Positions 37,590-50,753 of a stretch of DNA of 64,000 bases are shown one piece after another. The notes under the pieces are model-generated. The model had not been told where the DNA came from, did not search any database, and saw only the letters and a program-made list of their open reading frames with translations. The stretch is from the NCBI RefSeq assembly GCF_018139145.2, contig NC_059478.1, positions 17,157,001-17,221,000 on the forward strand, written 5' to 3'. The position numbers and the translations under genes are program-made. The DNA comes from Gymnogyps californianus. Its lineage: Eukaryota; Chordata; Aves; Accipitriformes; Cathartidae. Numbering within the stretch: position 1 is the stretch's first letter; every line of letters begins with the position of its first letter.

Positions 37590-40500
37590 AGGAGGTTGTG
37601 AGGAGATTTGCTGTGTCAAAAGTAAGTAGGGTTTTCACAAAAGTTGACTTCATCTTGTAAAGACCTGAGAATGTAAGTTAGTTGTTCTTCAGTTGGATGT
37701 ATTAAACCATGTTCAAACCCCCGTAGCTTCATAGCATATATAATGATAAAGACATGGTAAGACTTTGGGTAAAATATTGTACCATTGGTGATGTGATAAC
37801 ACCAGGTATAGACTTCAGAGACTTTGATCTAACAGGGAGAATCACCCAGACTGCAGATCAATAAGACTTTGAGAGAAGTACGAATCTTTTAATGTCCAAA
37901 ACTGGTTTATATATATAACAGAGTTTTGAGATAGCTTGAGAGTCTGGTTCGAAACTCTGAAATTGCTTTTCTATTTCCTTTTATGAGGTTCCCATTAGCA
38001 TGAGCATATACAGCCTTGGACTGTTATGCCATTCATGAATCTCTGAGGCTGAACTGGAGATTCCCCTTTCCCTCACTTCCCCTCCTCCAATGTATTGAAA
38101 CAACAAAGTAGCAGCCATTGCCACTAGTTGCATTATGTTGTGGTATGGAAGGGGCGCTTATTCTTGTACCTGTATCAGGTTGAATGAACCACCAGAATAC
38201 TTCTTCAGACTGTGTGAACATCAGAAAGTTTTCATGAAGACAAGCTGAGCCAGAAAGTTTGTATTTGCATCCCAAAGCCAAGAGGGCATGAGCAGAAGGG
38301 TATTTTGTATGTTGTTTTGGGGAAGTGAAGGTTATTTGTTTCATTGTTCATATGGTTCTTTTTTGTTTTGAGCAATGATGTGAAGAGATGCACACCCCAT
38401 CAGATTAGAACTTGGTGCATGTTTGGTCTTGCCCACCAGATCTGTATTTTATTCTATGTCCAATCTCATACTGTTTTCCTAAATGCCATGTTGATTTTAA
38501 AGACTTCTTCGTTTGTATTCCCTCACCCTCATTCATAACAAAAACTAGAACATGTCAGAAGTTACCTGGAAACCTTTCATGCCCTCCAATTCTCTGAATT
38601 CACAATCTGACTCCTGGCAATTCCATTCCCATATACTTTCCCAAATTACAGACTGAAGAAAGAGAAATACCACTCTCTATATAAATACAAATTCACCTAG
38701 CATTTTTAACATTATATTGGCATGAGTCAATCTTGTTTGCGTCTAGTTAGGGGAAACCTGTATGACTTCCGAAGTGCTCTGTTCTGTTAGATGCTGCATT
38801 TTGACAAATAGGAATGTGTACAATTAAATTTCAGTTCCTTTTGGGTTATCATTCTGCTATAATTTCTACCATTTCCATTGTTGATTGTATGATGGCAGAT
38901 GTTCAAAGCACACTGTCTCTTAGGGAGTAAAATTTTCAGGGTTTCTATATCTAGTAAAGTCAAACATTCTTTGAATCATATGCTAAAGTATTTGAGACAT
39001 TCCAGAGTCTTCAGTTGAAGAGGCTCCCTCCTTGCAGTGTTTACATTTAATACGAGAAAAATGTATGGATAGTTTGGCAGGACTTTTGTTACTGAGCTAA
39101 TTGTTGTAGTTCTTGGTTTACATTTATGAAGAATACATAGTACAGCAGTACATAGGCAAGCAGATAAATTTATGGGTAGAAGTTAGCAAACCTGTTGTTT
39201 TGGGGTTTTTTGGGGGGGATGGTTTTTTTTGGAGGGGTTTTGCAGGGAGGCTTGCTCAAAATATTATCAAAGCTTCTGTATACACTTAATTGTGGCTAAG
39301 TGTCTTGCAAGTTCTTGAATGTAGGTATTTCATATTAACTTTGGAACTCTAACTTGTTTCCTCAAAACAAAACTCGGTGTGAAATTCAGGATTGGGTATT
39401 CAATTCATAAATCATGGGATGTTACTGAGAGTGACTTAAAAGGTGCAATGATTAGGACATAACTGAGGGAGTTTGGTTTTCTTTCTTAAGAAGGGCTTCT
39501 TAGGAAGGGAGGTTAAATGGAAAGTGCTGTACTTCAGAGTCATTGTTTATTTGTTGAAAATTCTCAGACTGTTGGATTGGAAACCTACTGGATTGCTATA
39601 CTAATTATCCTGTGATTTGGTTAGGAGAGGGAATTCTCAGCTTAGTGGATCCTCAGACATGAAGTGGTTGACAGTTTACTGTGACTGTAAGCCTATCATT
39701 GATTCATCTGGTATCGACTATTAAACCAAAGCTTTCGTTGGTTATATTTATACCTGCTTGTTTTGATACCCATTTGCATGAAATGTCATGTGTTCCGTTT
39801 CAGCATAGTGGTGGTAATCTTGCAGGAAAGCCTAAGGAAAATCTCTCTGACTGGATAACCTGCACTTAAATAGTCAGAATTCAGAGGTTTGGAGGTGTTT
39901 TTTATAAACCAATAAGAAAGTATGATTATTAAGTACAGAATCTCAGTGGCCCCCAAAAGGAGAACAACAACATGTTTGTGCAATATGAGCAAGCTAGCCT
40001 CCAATTTTTCAGACTCTGTAAATGGTGTTTGTTGCCTTGCTACAGTAAACACACAAAGTTGAGTTTTCAAATGAATTTTAAGAAGCTTTTCTTTTTTTCC
40101 CTGTTGTTTGAGGTAATTTTTATCATTCCTCTATAATAATAAAGCTGAATTTACTGGAAACAAGCTCTGTCAGTTTGCTTTAGCTATAGGAGCTTGTAGT
40201 TTTGTGGTAATCATTTGCATTTTAGACCTTCCTGTCTCTGGACCAGTTGTTTTGCTTAGAACAATTGTAATGCAAAACTGACTTTACAGCACTTTTTTTT
40301 TTTTTTTTTAAATTATTATTTTGAAAATAATTATGTGATATTTTTAATACTGGCCAGCAGAAACTGTGTCCTCTGACCGCATGATAAATGGAGAGGTGAT
40401 TTAGTATTTCACCTCAAGGGCCCATATGATAATTTGTGGCAGATTTTTTGTGAGAGTGTGGTTTGGTTTCTTTAGGATTTCGAGTTCTATTTGGATCTGT

Positions 40501-42167
40501 GTAACTAAAAATGTCAGTTCTTACTAACTTCTCAACTCTTTGCTACTCTTTTCAACAAGAAACCTGACCAAAGTCAAACAGATTCTCTCTGGGCAGAGGT
40601 GCTATTTCCAGAGGCTTTTCTACTATAGTATATAGTAGCTGTGCTCAGACAGAGCCTTGGCAAATTGAAGATTAAAAAAAAAAATCTAAATATTATTTAT
40701 CATCTGTAATTAATGAGTATTTATTGTAGGACCTTCAATAAGGGAGAAGTGGGAGGGATTTGTTGTTGAAGTTTGGAAACCTTATTCAGCCTGTGAATCT
40801 CTGCAATGCAGCTGACAGGAAATAGCAGAATTCTTTCATAAATTTGGGATCAGCTTTAGTGTTACTGTAAAACTAAGCCTGTTATGATAACCTCTGAGTA
40901 GAAATAACAATAGCTTCAGTGCAGCAATGCTTTAATAGTACCTGTGATGCTGAGGCTGGAGAAGGGAACAGGAGGACTATAGAGGCAGCTCTGTTTTCCT
41001 TGCAACACCTGTGCATTCCCCAAAACCAGAGGAATTCTTGTGCAGCTGTAAGCAACTGACTTCCAGGCTGCTGGGCCTTCAGGGTGCTACTCTTATTTTT
41101 CAGCATGAAACTTGACTAAGGTCAGAACAGATTCTCGCTGTCCATTAACTGTTACTTCCAAAAGCTCTTCTGCTTTCTGATTTTATATCAATCTCTGCTG
41201 CTCCTGTGGCTTTTCCAGGTTTTATAGGAAGCACCTGGTTGACTACCACCTAGGTTAAATAATGCAGGACTGGTTGACCTTTAGATCTGTGTGTATGTTC
41301 CATAGAGTGGCTTTTGCAGGCTAATATAACTGGATAGGATAAGGCAGCCTGTCTTCTGTAATATAACACTATAAAGTGAGCACAAGGCAGCATTTTTTGA
41401 GGAACAGAACAGCAATCTGTTAATGTGCCTGAAGTGTTTGTCTCACAAAGTTTTTGCTCAGAAAAACCTGTACTGTATGGCAGGCTATAACTGATTGTAC
41501 GAGAGACTGACAGCTATGCAAATCCCTAATATCAACAATGATTTGAGCCAGTAGGCTGTACATGCTGAAGAAGAGAATTCCAGTAATCTGCTCCTGCCCT
41601 TATCTCTTGGGTAGAGCCCTTTAGTTTACAGCCTGTTAGAAATGTCTGACCAGTTCTCTGCTAGATTTATTACTTGAGCAAGACTTTTCAGAAACAGTTT
41701 TTTCCTCACAGTGTGCCACCTACTGGGTTTAGAAACATATTGTTCCAAAGCAAGCTGTAGAGTGTCCTTTATTTTTTGTCAAAATGTTCTTAAAACTTTG
41801 CTTTTTGTTGATGATTCTAAGTTGATGTCCGAGTCTTCAGAGGATGTGAAGGAGCAAAAAAGAGGAACTTTGTGGATAAAAATGGAGAATTGCTCAGGGC
41901 CTGCTCTTGCATGTGTGTCCAGATCGGTTGTTTTTTGTTGTGACTTTTCACGTGTGTAAAAGTTAATATACATGTGTGCTTGATGTGCAGTTGGGACCAA
42001 CGTGACTGGATTATAATACAGGCTACATCTTGAGGTATCTGACTGCCCCAAAGCAAAGTAGAAGTTCAGTTCTAGATGCCTTTGTTAGTCATGCTATTTA
42101 CCTTCCATTAAAGTGGGGGCTTTGATGATTGATGTGCTATGGTAAGTCTTGGTTTTTGTTTTTCCAG

Positions 42168-42175
42168 AACCAAAA
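42168..42175 (+). other. BCAR3: BCAR3 5' UTR part of the first coding exon
   Basis: Eight bases, AACCAAAA, lie between the acceptor CAG (42165-42167) and the start codon. A at -3 and A at +4 give an acceptable initiation context. The open frame runs nine codons upstream into the intron with an ATG at 42149, but that ATG lies before the acceptor and would not be in the spliced message. Confidence 0.8.
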
Positions 42176-42495
42176 ATGATAGCTGCAGGAAAATTTTCAA
42201 GTCTTCCCAGAAATGGCCCAGTGAACCACCAGTTCTCATTAGCTTCTTCCATGGACCTTTTAACTACTAAACCTTCACCAACTGAGCATCACTCGGACTC
42301 CTTTCAAGACATCTCTATCCATGGCACTCTCCCCAGGAAGAAGAAGGGGACAATTCCTACTAGGTCTTGTGATATGTTTAGCCACATGGGAACACTGCCA
42401 TACACCAGAACACACCGGCAGCAGCCACCTTTTGTGCAGGGTGTTATAGAAGAGTACCCTCCGCAAAATGGGAAGAGCAGCAAACTCCATGCCAG
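42176..42495 (+). CDS. BCAR3: BCAR3 coding exon 1, residues 1-106 plus two bases
   Basis: BCAR3 (NSP2) is a cytoplasmic adaptor with an SH2 domain and a C-terminal Cdc25-like domain that binds p130Cas/BCAR1. It acts in Src-Cas signalling, adhesion turnover and cell migration. This exon encodes the N-terminal region before the SH2 domain. It reads MIAAGKFSSLPRN at the start, then VNHQF, LASSMDLL, QDISIHGTLPRKKKG (44-58), RSCDMFSHMGTLP (63-75), ending SSKLHA. The human protein as I remember it begins MAAGKFASLPRN and shares VNHQF, LASSMDLL, SIHGTLPRKKKG, RSCD.FSHMGTLP in the same order and spacing. The bird has one extra residue (Ile2), and its segment 77-106 diverges strongly. The exon ends GCCAG|GTACC in phase 2, leaving AG for Arg107. 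No signal peptide or membrane segment. SH2D3A and SH2D3C are the paralogues to exclude, but the block order fits BCAR3. Confidence 0.93.
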
Positions 42496-45400
42496 GTACC
42501 TTGTAAAACTTTAATTTACATATGTTTGTTGCATAGGAATTATTATGTATTTTTCTAGACCTCTAAATGTCCAGTTATAGGTGCAGCTGTTTATTGTAAC
42601 TCTGCATTCTACAGCGGTTGATTTTTCTCCCTAGTACTCAGTTTAGGTCTTGATTGAAGAAGTCAAACAAAAACCAAAGTGAAACATGTGCAGGGTGGGG
42701 GAGGAGTGAATCTGATGCATAGATTTCAGGAATTCTGAGAATTTCTTCTTTTTTTGACTTACTGAATAGCTCAGGCTTCAAAATAATTTTCCTTTTGCAA
42801 TAAGATCAGTCAGTACGCGGGCTGTCAAATACTTATGCCTGTTTAAAATGTTCTTCTATACCACTCTTTCTGGGGGATCTAGTGATTTGGATTTTTAGTC
42901 TTTCTTTTGACATCTGTGTAGTTTTTAAGAATAATTTTTAAGGACTAGATCTTGCCTCTGAATGTTTAAAAGCTATAGCATCGCATGTACTATTCCCATG
43001 GAGGAAACTTTTAAAAGTCACCGAATTACTTTGAAATGACCCTTTGCATTGTTCTAACAGAGCAGTTTTAACCAAGAAGTCAGACTGTTCAAACTTGGTT
43101 TTGATTTGGATTCAGTGCTTTTATGGATGGAGTGCAGAGGAAAAGGAGAGAGTGGTGTTCCAGCTGCCTCCAACCTAGAGCTACACGTGAGCTGTTTTTC
43201 TTGAAGATTCAGTGGAACCCAACGTACACTGAGCTAAGGGCAAATTATCCCTGTTTATTATTGTTGCCTGACTTCCTGGTTATAATATTCATGACTCTTG
43301 AGAAAGAATTATACTCTCATAGCTAGCATTTCTTTTGGGAATCTATTATCATCACTGACATTTCATTGCTTACAAAAAAGTAATTTATTTTTTAAATGTC
43401 CTTTTTTTGTTCTGATATTGAGGCCTACAAAATGGGAAAAAAACTCCAGCTAACACAAGAAAAATTCAGTGTAATGCAGTGGATCAGTTAAAGGCACAAA
43501 GATGAGAGAGTGTTAGGTTGCTTGGGTGACAGAGTTAAAGGCTGAGAAAAGATAACCAAATGACAGCTTCTGAATTAGGATTTATAGTCTTGCTGTGTCA
43601 CTGTAAGATTTCTTGTTCTCAAATCTTGTGAGGGAAGGACAGTTCTAATTATGTGGGGCTCTGTGTGTAGAGTGGGTTTTGTATGCTTTTTTGCTTGTGG
43701 CATACAGGATCAAGCTTTCTTGTCACTTGAAAATAAGTCTTTCTTCTCTATACCCCATTCACTTTGAAAGAAGAAAGGACCTCAGTGTGTTTAGTATTCC
43801 TCTGTCACTGATCTCTGAGATGTACCTGCTTACATGAACTGGCTTTTTAACGTAATTTGCTTTTTTGATTTGCATACTTTTAGAGAACGCAAGCAGCCAG
43901 GGCTGCTGCCATAAAAAGAACATGGTGGTATACACTGAAGTTTTATCTTATGTCTTCCTTCTCAAGAGCAGTTGCTAAACATGATTTGCAAGAGGTGTTT
44001 TCTTTTCTTGAGAGATCAAAGCCTCCATATTAAATATATTTTATACTTGTAACTGATAACTTTCCTTGTCCTGTGAAGAACACTTTTGCACAAGTAACAA
44101 GAGTAAGAACAGAGTGCTTGAGAGGAAAATGTCAAGAAGTTCTGCCTGATCAGAATTAAAACATGATGCTTTTGAAATAATAAGAGATTCAAAGGATGTT
44201 GTTAGTGCAGCCTGTTAATAGAATTTGTGTCTTTTTGAGTCATAGCAGCAAGTGCTGTTCCTGTGTTTGATCTTCCAATTGCTTTGCTAAAACACACACG
44301 GAATGCTATGGTAACAACTTCTAACTTTTGCTTTCTTTAATTTTTACAATGGATCTTTATACGTTCTGTTCCATGACCTGACAGCCCAGTTGTATTAGAG
44401 CAGAAGACACTACCAACTTGACAATCAGCAAATATATCACTTCTTGAGTCTTCTTGGGGTGACTCTGCACATTTCATTAGTACACTTAAAAGAAAATTGA
44501 GAGAGCAAGTCTGATTTTCCTGTGGTAAGCATTCTGCCATATATGCTAAGGTATATATTCTAATGCTTACACTCACATTGAAATTAGTTGGGACTAATAA
44601 TATAGGGAAGTCCATGTTGCCTTATCAGAGTTTTAGCAAAAAAGCCCTGTAATATTTTTATTTCAGTGTAGGAACTTGTGAAATAGTATAATGTTACATG
44701 GATATTCTCATTTGGGAGTAAATCAGTCTTTCATTGCTGTAATGCTGTTTACAAAAATTAAAAGTGTGAACACATTTTAATCAAACTTTTTCATGATGCA
44801 TTGTTCAACCCAAGTGCTGTATTTGATGTCAGTGGACCAGAATTAATAGTCACTAGGATTACAGTGTTCATGTGCACATGGATCCGATTATACTGAACTG
44901 TGACTCAGGCATGTCATAGTTGAAGTTTGATTAATTCTAATTTAAAAAACATAACTATATTAACATTTTCAGTAGTTCAAAATGAGTAATATAATCTTTA
45001 ATATATAAATACACAAGACGTGATTTTGTGGAACAAAGAATAAGCCAAAGCGAGGAGAATAGGAAAAAGATAATGAATTGTGTCATTCCCTAATGGAACT
45101 CTTCTGATTTCCAGCAACTTTTCTCCTGTCTTATAGCACAGCTACCTAATTGCATTACTCTGCAGCCAAGATGAAGTGTATGTATATTAATTTATTTGTA
45201 GGATTATAGTCTGTCAGAATTTTTACACCTATATGACCAGAAATAGTATGTCTTTATGGAATTTCTAGTGTCTTCTGGATTAACATGGAAAAATAAAATT
45301 CTGATGTACAAAAGTACTCTTCTAATGTTGCAGTAACTAATTCATGCAGTTTCGGGGAAAAAAAAAACAAACAACAAAACACACAAAAGATGAAATCTCT

Positions 45401-46189
45401 TCAAACCTGATATCACCTCTGAAAACTTGGAGAAATTTTGTCAACTTTCAATACAATAAGGTTGTGTTCTCTTCTGCTTGGTTTGGGAATGTACACCTGT
45501 GCTAGTTAGTTCAAGGGGAAAAAAAATTTCTTTCTTGAGAAAGTCTATATCTGATTTTTAGAGTCTCTTGGAAATAATTAAATGGCCAAAGTTAGAAGCA
45601 GCGGAGCTCTTGGAAGTTCTTGAAAGTTAGGTTTGTTGGCTAAAATAAGCATTCTCTCTTGAAAGTTCTTTGCTTCTTATTTTAGTCTGTAAAACTGTAA
45701 AGCTGCTTGTGTGTAATGTTCTTTATTATCTGATGTTGACAATTAAACCTAAATAAAACACAATTGGAATTTCCCTTTGACACCTGGTCCATGGGTTCTC
45801 TTTGTTTAATTAGCTTCACCTTCTATTATATGATACCTTTATGTAAAAGAAAAATTGTTCAAATGCATATCTGTTGCTAGAACCTGTAGTCTTTTTTTGG
45901 CCTGCATCTTGTGGCTGCCATCAGGAAACCCAGAATTTCCAAGGTTTTTTTTTAATTATTAAAGTTTCACACTTGTGTGGATGAAGAAGGGGGTCAGCCC
46001 ACATATCTTGCTTGCTGCTCTTGCTGAGGCAAAGAGTACTGGCTGTATTTGCTATATCAAATGCTTCATTTCACTATGCTGATACTCATGGTCTTGTGCA
46101 AGTATCTTGACTAGTATCTGTTCCAGGGAAGTAGAATAGTTCTTGTTTCTCTATTCTAGTGTTTTGGGAAGAGTTAAGTGGTTCTCCTG

Positions 46190-46211
46190 CCCCCCCCCCC
46201 CCCCCCCCCCC
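46190..46211 (+). repeat. C22 homopolymer
   Basis: Twenty-two C in a row in otherwise A+T-rich intron. The complement is G22, which can form G-quadruplexes, and the C strand an i-motif. Such tracts are error-prone in sequencing, so the length is approximate. Confidence 0.85.
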
Positions 46212-49200
46212 AATACTTTCCTGGTTTTCACAGGCAATGCTAGCTCAATTATTTGCATAATTTTAGACTCTATAGATCTTACAAGGCATATTTAATTTCC
46301 AATAAGTGAGTATTGGAAATGTCAAACTCACTTCAATTTTTCTGTGACCAAGCACATCACACATCTGCGGTCCTCATTAGGAAGATTTGTTGTACCTACA
46401 TTTGGGCAAAAATCAGAGAGATGATGAGTCATAGCCTCATGTTGTTAAAAGCACAAACTTGAATTTACATTGGATTAACAGAAGAAATGCTGTCACTTGG
46501 AATTATGTGTGCACTTGGATGATTATGGTTCTCCCTGACTGACATTCCAGTTTAACAGACCTGTGGCATTTTCATGCTTTTTCATTAACGCAGCCAAATA
46601 TCCCTCAGATAAACAAGATGTAAAAGCAATGCAGAACTAGCACTATCACAGCAAGTTTGAATGTAGTGATGAAATCAGCTGTCAAAGACCAATTTCGACA
46701 TTCTACACCATTTTGGTTGTCAATAGTACCCCTGTAGTCTTGGGTTAAGGTAGTAGTTGTCCCTGTGGGTTTGGTACTGGCTCTGATACGAACATACTTA
46801 TTTGTTTCCTTTTTGTAGAGATGCAAAGTATTTCTGAGGGTTGTTAAGAAGATGGAATGGAGCAAAGATTTTTGCAAATATTCCAAAGCAAAAGTAGATT
46901 CCAGTGTTGTTACTGTGCTCTCTGTTTCATGAGGCAGTGTGATTGCAAGAGATAGAAGACCAAGTAATTGCTTCTTGGATTGTCTGGCAGCTGACAGCTA
47001 TAGTATTCTGTGTTCCTAAACTTCCTAATTAAAAAAAAAAATAAAATCTATCGAGCAGTTTCATAAAAACTAACAGAGTCTGATTCCAAAAGACATGTTT
47101 CTTGTACAAGGCTTATGTTTTGTTTGAATTTCAATAGGGCTGTGTATCTACTATCCATTATTGGCAAGCCAATCCGCATGCCAGGGAAAGAAGAGGAAGG
47201 AGGAGCATAAGACATATTCTGAAGGTTTTTCCTCCAGTTGGGGTTTTGAATTGAAATTAGTACTTTCACAAGACACACAAAAATCCATTTCATAGTCATG
47301 GGTGCTGCTGCATGTATTCTTCAGTACTTAGTCTAGAATAAACATCAACAAAGACTTTTTCCGTGGTTAGGATATTCATAGTGTTTCTTCTTATGTGGAT
47401 TCTCTGACTAATAAATTTTGAACCTTGTGCCACAATCTCACTCTTAGGAAGCTGTCATGGAGGAAGTCGTTCCCTCTGCTGCCTCTTGCCACTTATTTTT
47501 TGAAATTGTGAGAAAGAAATATATTTTTGATACCCTGCTGTCAAACAGGTCATTAGTTCCAAAGTTGTTTTGTGGGGAGAGAAATAATGCAAGTGGTATG
47601 ATAGTTTCAACATTGTATTCTTAGAGAATCAGGCTAATAAAGATGTGATCTTCACAATCAGTTTAAAGCATGGTGAAGGAAAGAAAAAAGATACTCCTTC
47701 TTCAATACTGGTAATTCCTCTATTGCCTGCAAAGTAATAGGAAAAAAACCCAGCCTGTATTCCTGTTGAAACAAACAGGCTTTGCGACAACATTAAGTGA
47801 AATTCAGTTTAATACCAGCTCTGGTGTGAAATTGTAAACTGTCAAGAGGCCAGAAGTAGGATCCAAATTTGCACAAAGTTGGCATTGTTGTGTGGTTTTT
47901 TTTTTTTTTTCTCTTCATGATGCTTTGAAGGAATTTAATACAAATTTCAGGACAGATAATCTAGCGCAGTAGTAAAATCAAAGCTAGACACAATTTCTTA
48001 GAAATAAAGTTGTTAATTTTTTATGCAGTTTGTAGAGTAACATGCCTATTTAAAGCCCTGAGTGTTTCATGTGTGTCCAACTCAGACTTTTTAGAAAAAA
48101 TACTTGACTGATAAAAGTATGTGTATGAGAAATTTAGCGTTTGATGGAAAGAAAGATGAGTTAATTCTGTCCTTGCCCTGTATGTGTAGTACGGGACTCT
48201 TCAAAGAGTAGAGCTTTGGATATTTTCGGAGAAACTGTGTGGTCACACATTTGCATTAAATCACTATCTTCCTTCTGCTGAGCCTTCCCCTAGGAAGTGT
48301 TGAAGCACACCATCTGCCACAAATGATCACTCTAAGTTTTCATGCTAATTAAAGCCTCCAAACAAAGTTGATGTTAATTTACACTGGCTGTTTCCTGTTA
48401 TACAGGATGTTTGTGAATATATGCTGGTTTAATTCCTGTTTACTAGCTGTCTTTCCAGTAGCCATTTCATCTGTTCACACTTGCAAAGACAATTTTTTGT
48501 TCAAATTCCATTCTTTATCTATACTGACATTTCAAAAATAAACAGTAGGGCTGTACTGTTCGAACTGGCTTGGAATCAAAATACTTGGTGCATTTCTCTA
48601 AATTACATATAATGCCCTGGATGCTTTGTTTTATCACTGTTCATGAGAGGTTCTGACCTACCAGCTGGTCAAAATTAATTTTTTTTTTCCCCTCCTGTTT
48701 TTAAAGCTTTACTTTTAACTGTCTATGTATTTAGAAGCATAGAGTTGTAACTACAGAGCTATAATTTTAATCTTTTCTCCTTTTCTCCTGTCTTGATTTT
48801 TGTGTTTTCAAGCCCTGTAAATTCCTGGCTATGCTGAAAGTCCTGAATGTGATTGTAGCTACAATGCTACTTCTGGTTTTATTGATGTGGCTACAAACTA
48901 TTCCTTTTTGTAGGTAGATAAGGCATAACAGCTTCTTTTTACTCTACCAAATTCTCAAACATGAACTGTTCATATCCAACACTTTTTTAACATGGTTCAG
49001 GCATGTTAAAACAGAAAAATTGAATCGGGGCGGGGGGGGCAGGTTGTGGTTAGCTTGATTCTTTCACTGAGGAAATGGGCAAACCAGTAGCTCTAACATC
49101 TTCCAGTGCTCACTGAACACTGTTGCAAAAGATCCAAATGTGGCAAATAACCTGTAAACTAAAATGTATTTTATAGACTAGCCCTAAGCGTCTATGTACA

Positions 49201-50722
49201 GATGCTAAGAATATACTTAGTTTCTGTAGTTCTGAAAGTATGATAGGTGTGTCCAACTGTATATTTAGCTAGACTACTTAGTTCGAGTACTGATCAGCAG
49301 ACTTTTTTTTTCCTCTTGTTTTTCTATGTCAGCTTTTTTCCCCGTTACTTCAGATGAAGTGCTATCATCTAGCATTGGACTTTCTATTGCTGTAGCAGAG
49401 TTATTCTAGAGTAGATTAGTCTGTCTGGTCATTTAGGATGTTCTGTACTCTTCAAAATTTCTCATCTTCGAGGCTCTGCATGTTTAGCTGAGTGAGACTT
49501 GCATACTTGTCTCATATAACTGTCCAGGAAAAAAATAAAAATATGTTCAATTTTAAACTTGACTAGTACCACTGACATTAATAGGGTAACTTCATCAGCA
49601 TAAAGTTAAGCAGGCGCACTGACCTTTGCAGGACCTTGTCCTTGGAGGGTAGGTACATTTGGGAGTTAGCAGGGTGTTAGTCTTGAGGTATAAAGCCATC
49701 AATGGCTGGATTCTGGGTTCCTGAAAACTTTTCCTTTCCTCTTTGTGGTCTTACCACAATAGATGAGACCTGCTAAAGTCCTTGAATTGACAGTTGATTT
49801 ATAAGGGAAAAGAGCTGGCAAGGCAGTACTTGGTGAGGAGCACGCTGTTCAGGGATTTGCTTCTTTCTTGTCAGAATTTGCAGCCCGTTTTGCTTCTCCA
49901 GATGCTGCAAATTCTGTTTTTCTTTGGGTTCTGAGAATGGGGTGGGTTGGGTATTTAGACAGCATTTATTTTGTTCTAACTAGTGATTTTGAAAATGTTA
50001 TTCGTTGGATAATTTTAGTTTGAATATGTGTTACTTTTTTATATGAATACTGTGTGTACACTTACAGCATATGGTTAGGTGCACTTTGAAATTAAAATAA
50101 AAATAAAATTTTTGTGAAGTTAAGATTTGAATATATCAAGTAAAGTATGTATTTTACATGTTTCCTGTGTGGAGAAAAGTAAATAATACTGTTTGTTGGA
50201 TTTATAGAATGCAGTGTAGTTCTTCGGGTATGAAAATATTTGCAAGATTAACAGGAAGATCAATACATTTGGTTCCCTTTAAATTTTAGGGTAAGGTGGG
50301 GAGGAAATTTTTATAAAACTACAGAATAGTAAAAATAAGTAATAAGTAAAAATAGTTACGGTTTTGGTGTAATGCCTGAAACTTCCTCTTAGTATGAGTT
50401 TTGTTTTCCAAAAAACCTGAACCAGACTGTTTGTGAGTTTGTGGTTGTGTTTTTTAATAGGAGTAAGACGAGTGTGGTGTGAATTTAGGGCTACTGAATA
50501 TCTTGTTGACTTCTTCCATGCACACATAAATGGTTTTTCAAAAGGAAGGATTCCTTAGATGTTGCTAAAGCTTCATGCTTTTTGTCCCAGAATTTCCCAT
50601 TCTTTCTCTGGATGTGTCCTGTTCACTTACGCACCTGCAAATCTGACCTCTGCTGTCTCAGAGGTGGAGCAGAGCTACCCACTAAAGCTGGTAGATGTTT
50701 GTGGTAGGAATGCTCTGCTGTA

Positions 50723-50753
50723 TAAGCAGAGAATAGCTAATGTTCTCTGCTTA
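50723..50753. repeat. Perfect inverted repeat, 11-bp arms, 9-nt loop
   Basis: TAAGCAGAGAA (50723-50733) and TTCTCTGCTTA (50743-50753) are exact reverse complements. In RNA one further U-G and one A-U pair could close the loop to five bases. The stem is too short for a typical microRNA precursor. Confidence 0.8.

Larger units (their letters stand above)
35357..42167 (+). other. BCAR3: BCAR3 intron 1 (predicted)
   Basis: It runs from GTGAGT at 35357 to the acceptor TTTGTTTTTCCAG ending at 42167, 6.8 kb. No further exon is recognised. It includes the 3' part of the CpG island, an AP-1-type site, a GT-rich tract (35871-35893), a strong G-quadruplex motif and T17 at 40293-40309. Confidence 0.5.

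Noticed and set aside
37919..37960. tRNA-like GGTTCGAA box
   Set aside because: The B-box-like motif is followed by AC instead of TCC, and no cloverleaf or A box fits around it.
42149..42175. Upstream in-frame ATG at 42149 as the BCAR3 start
   Set aside because: It lies before the acceptor CAG at 42165-42167, so it is intronic. The ATG at 42176 matches the human N-terminus by position.
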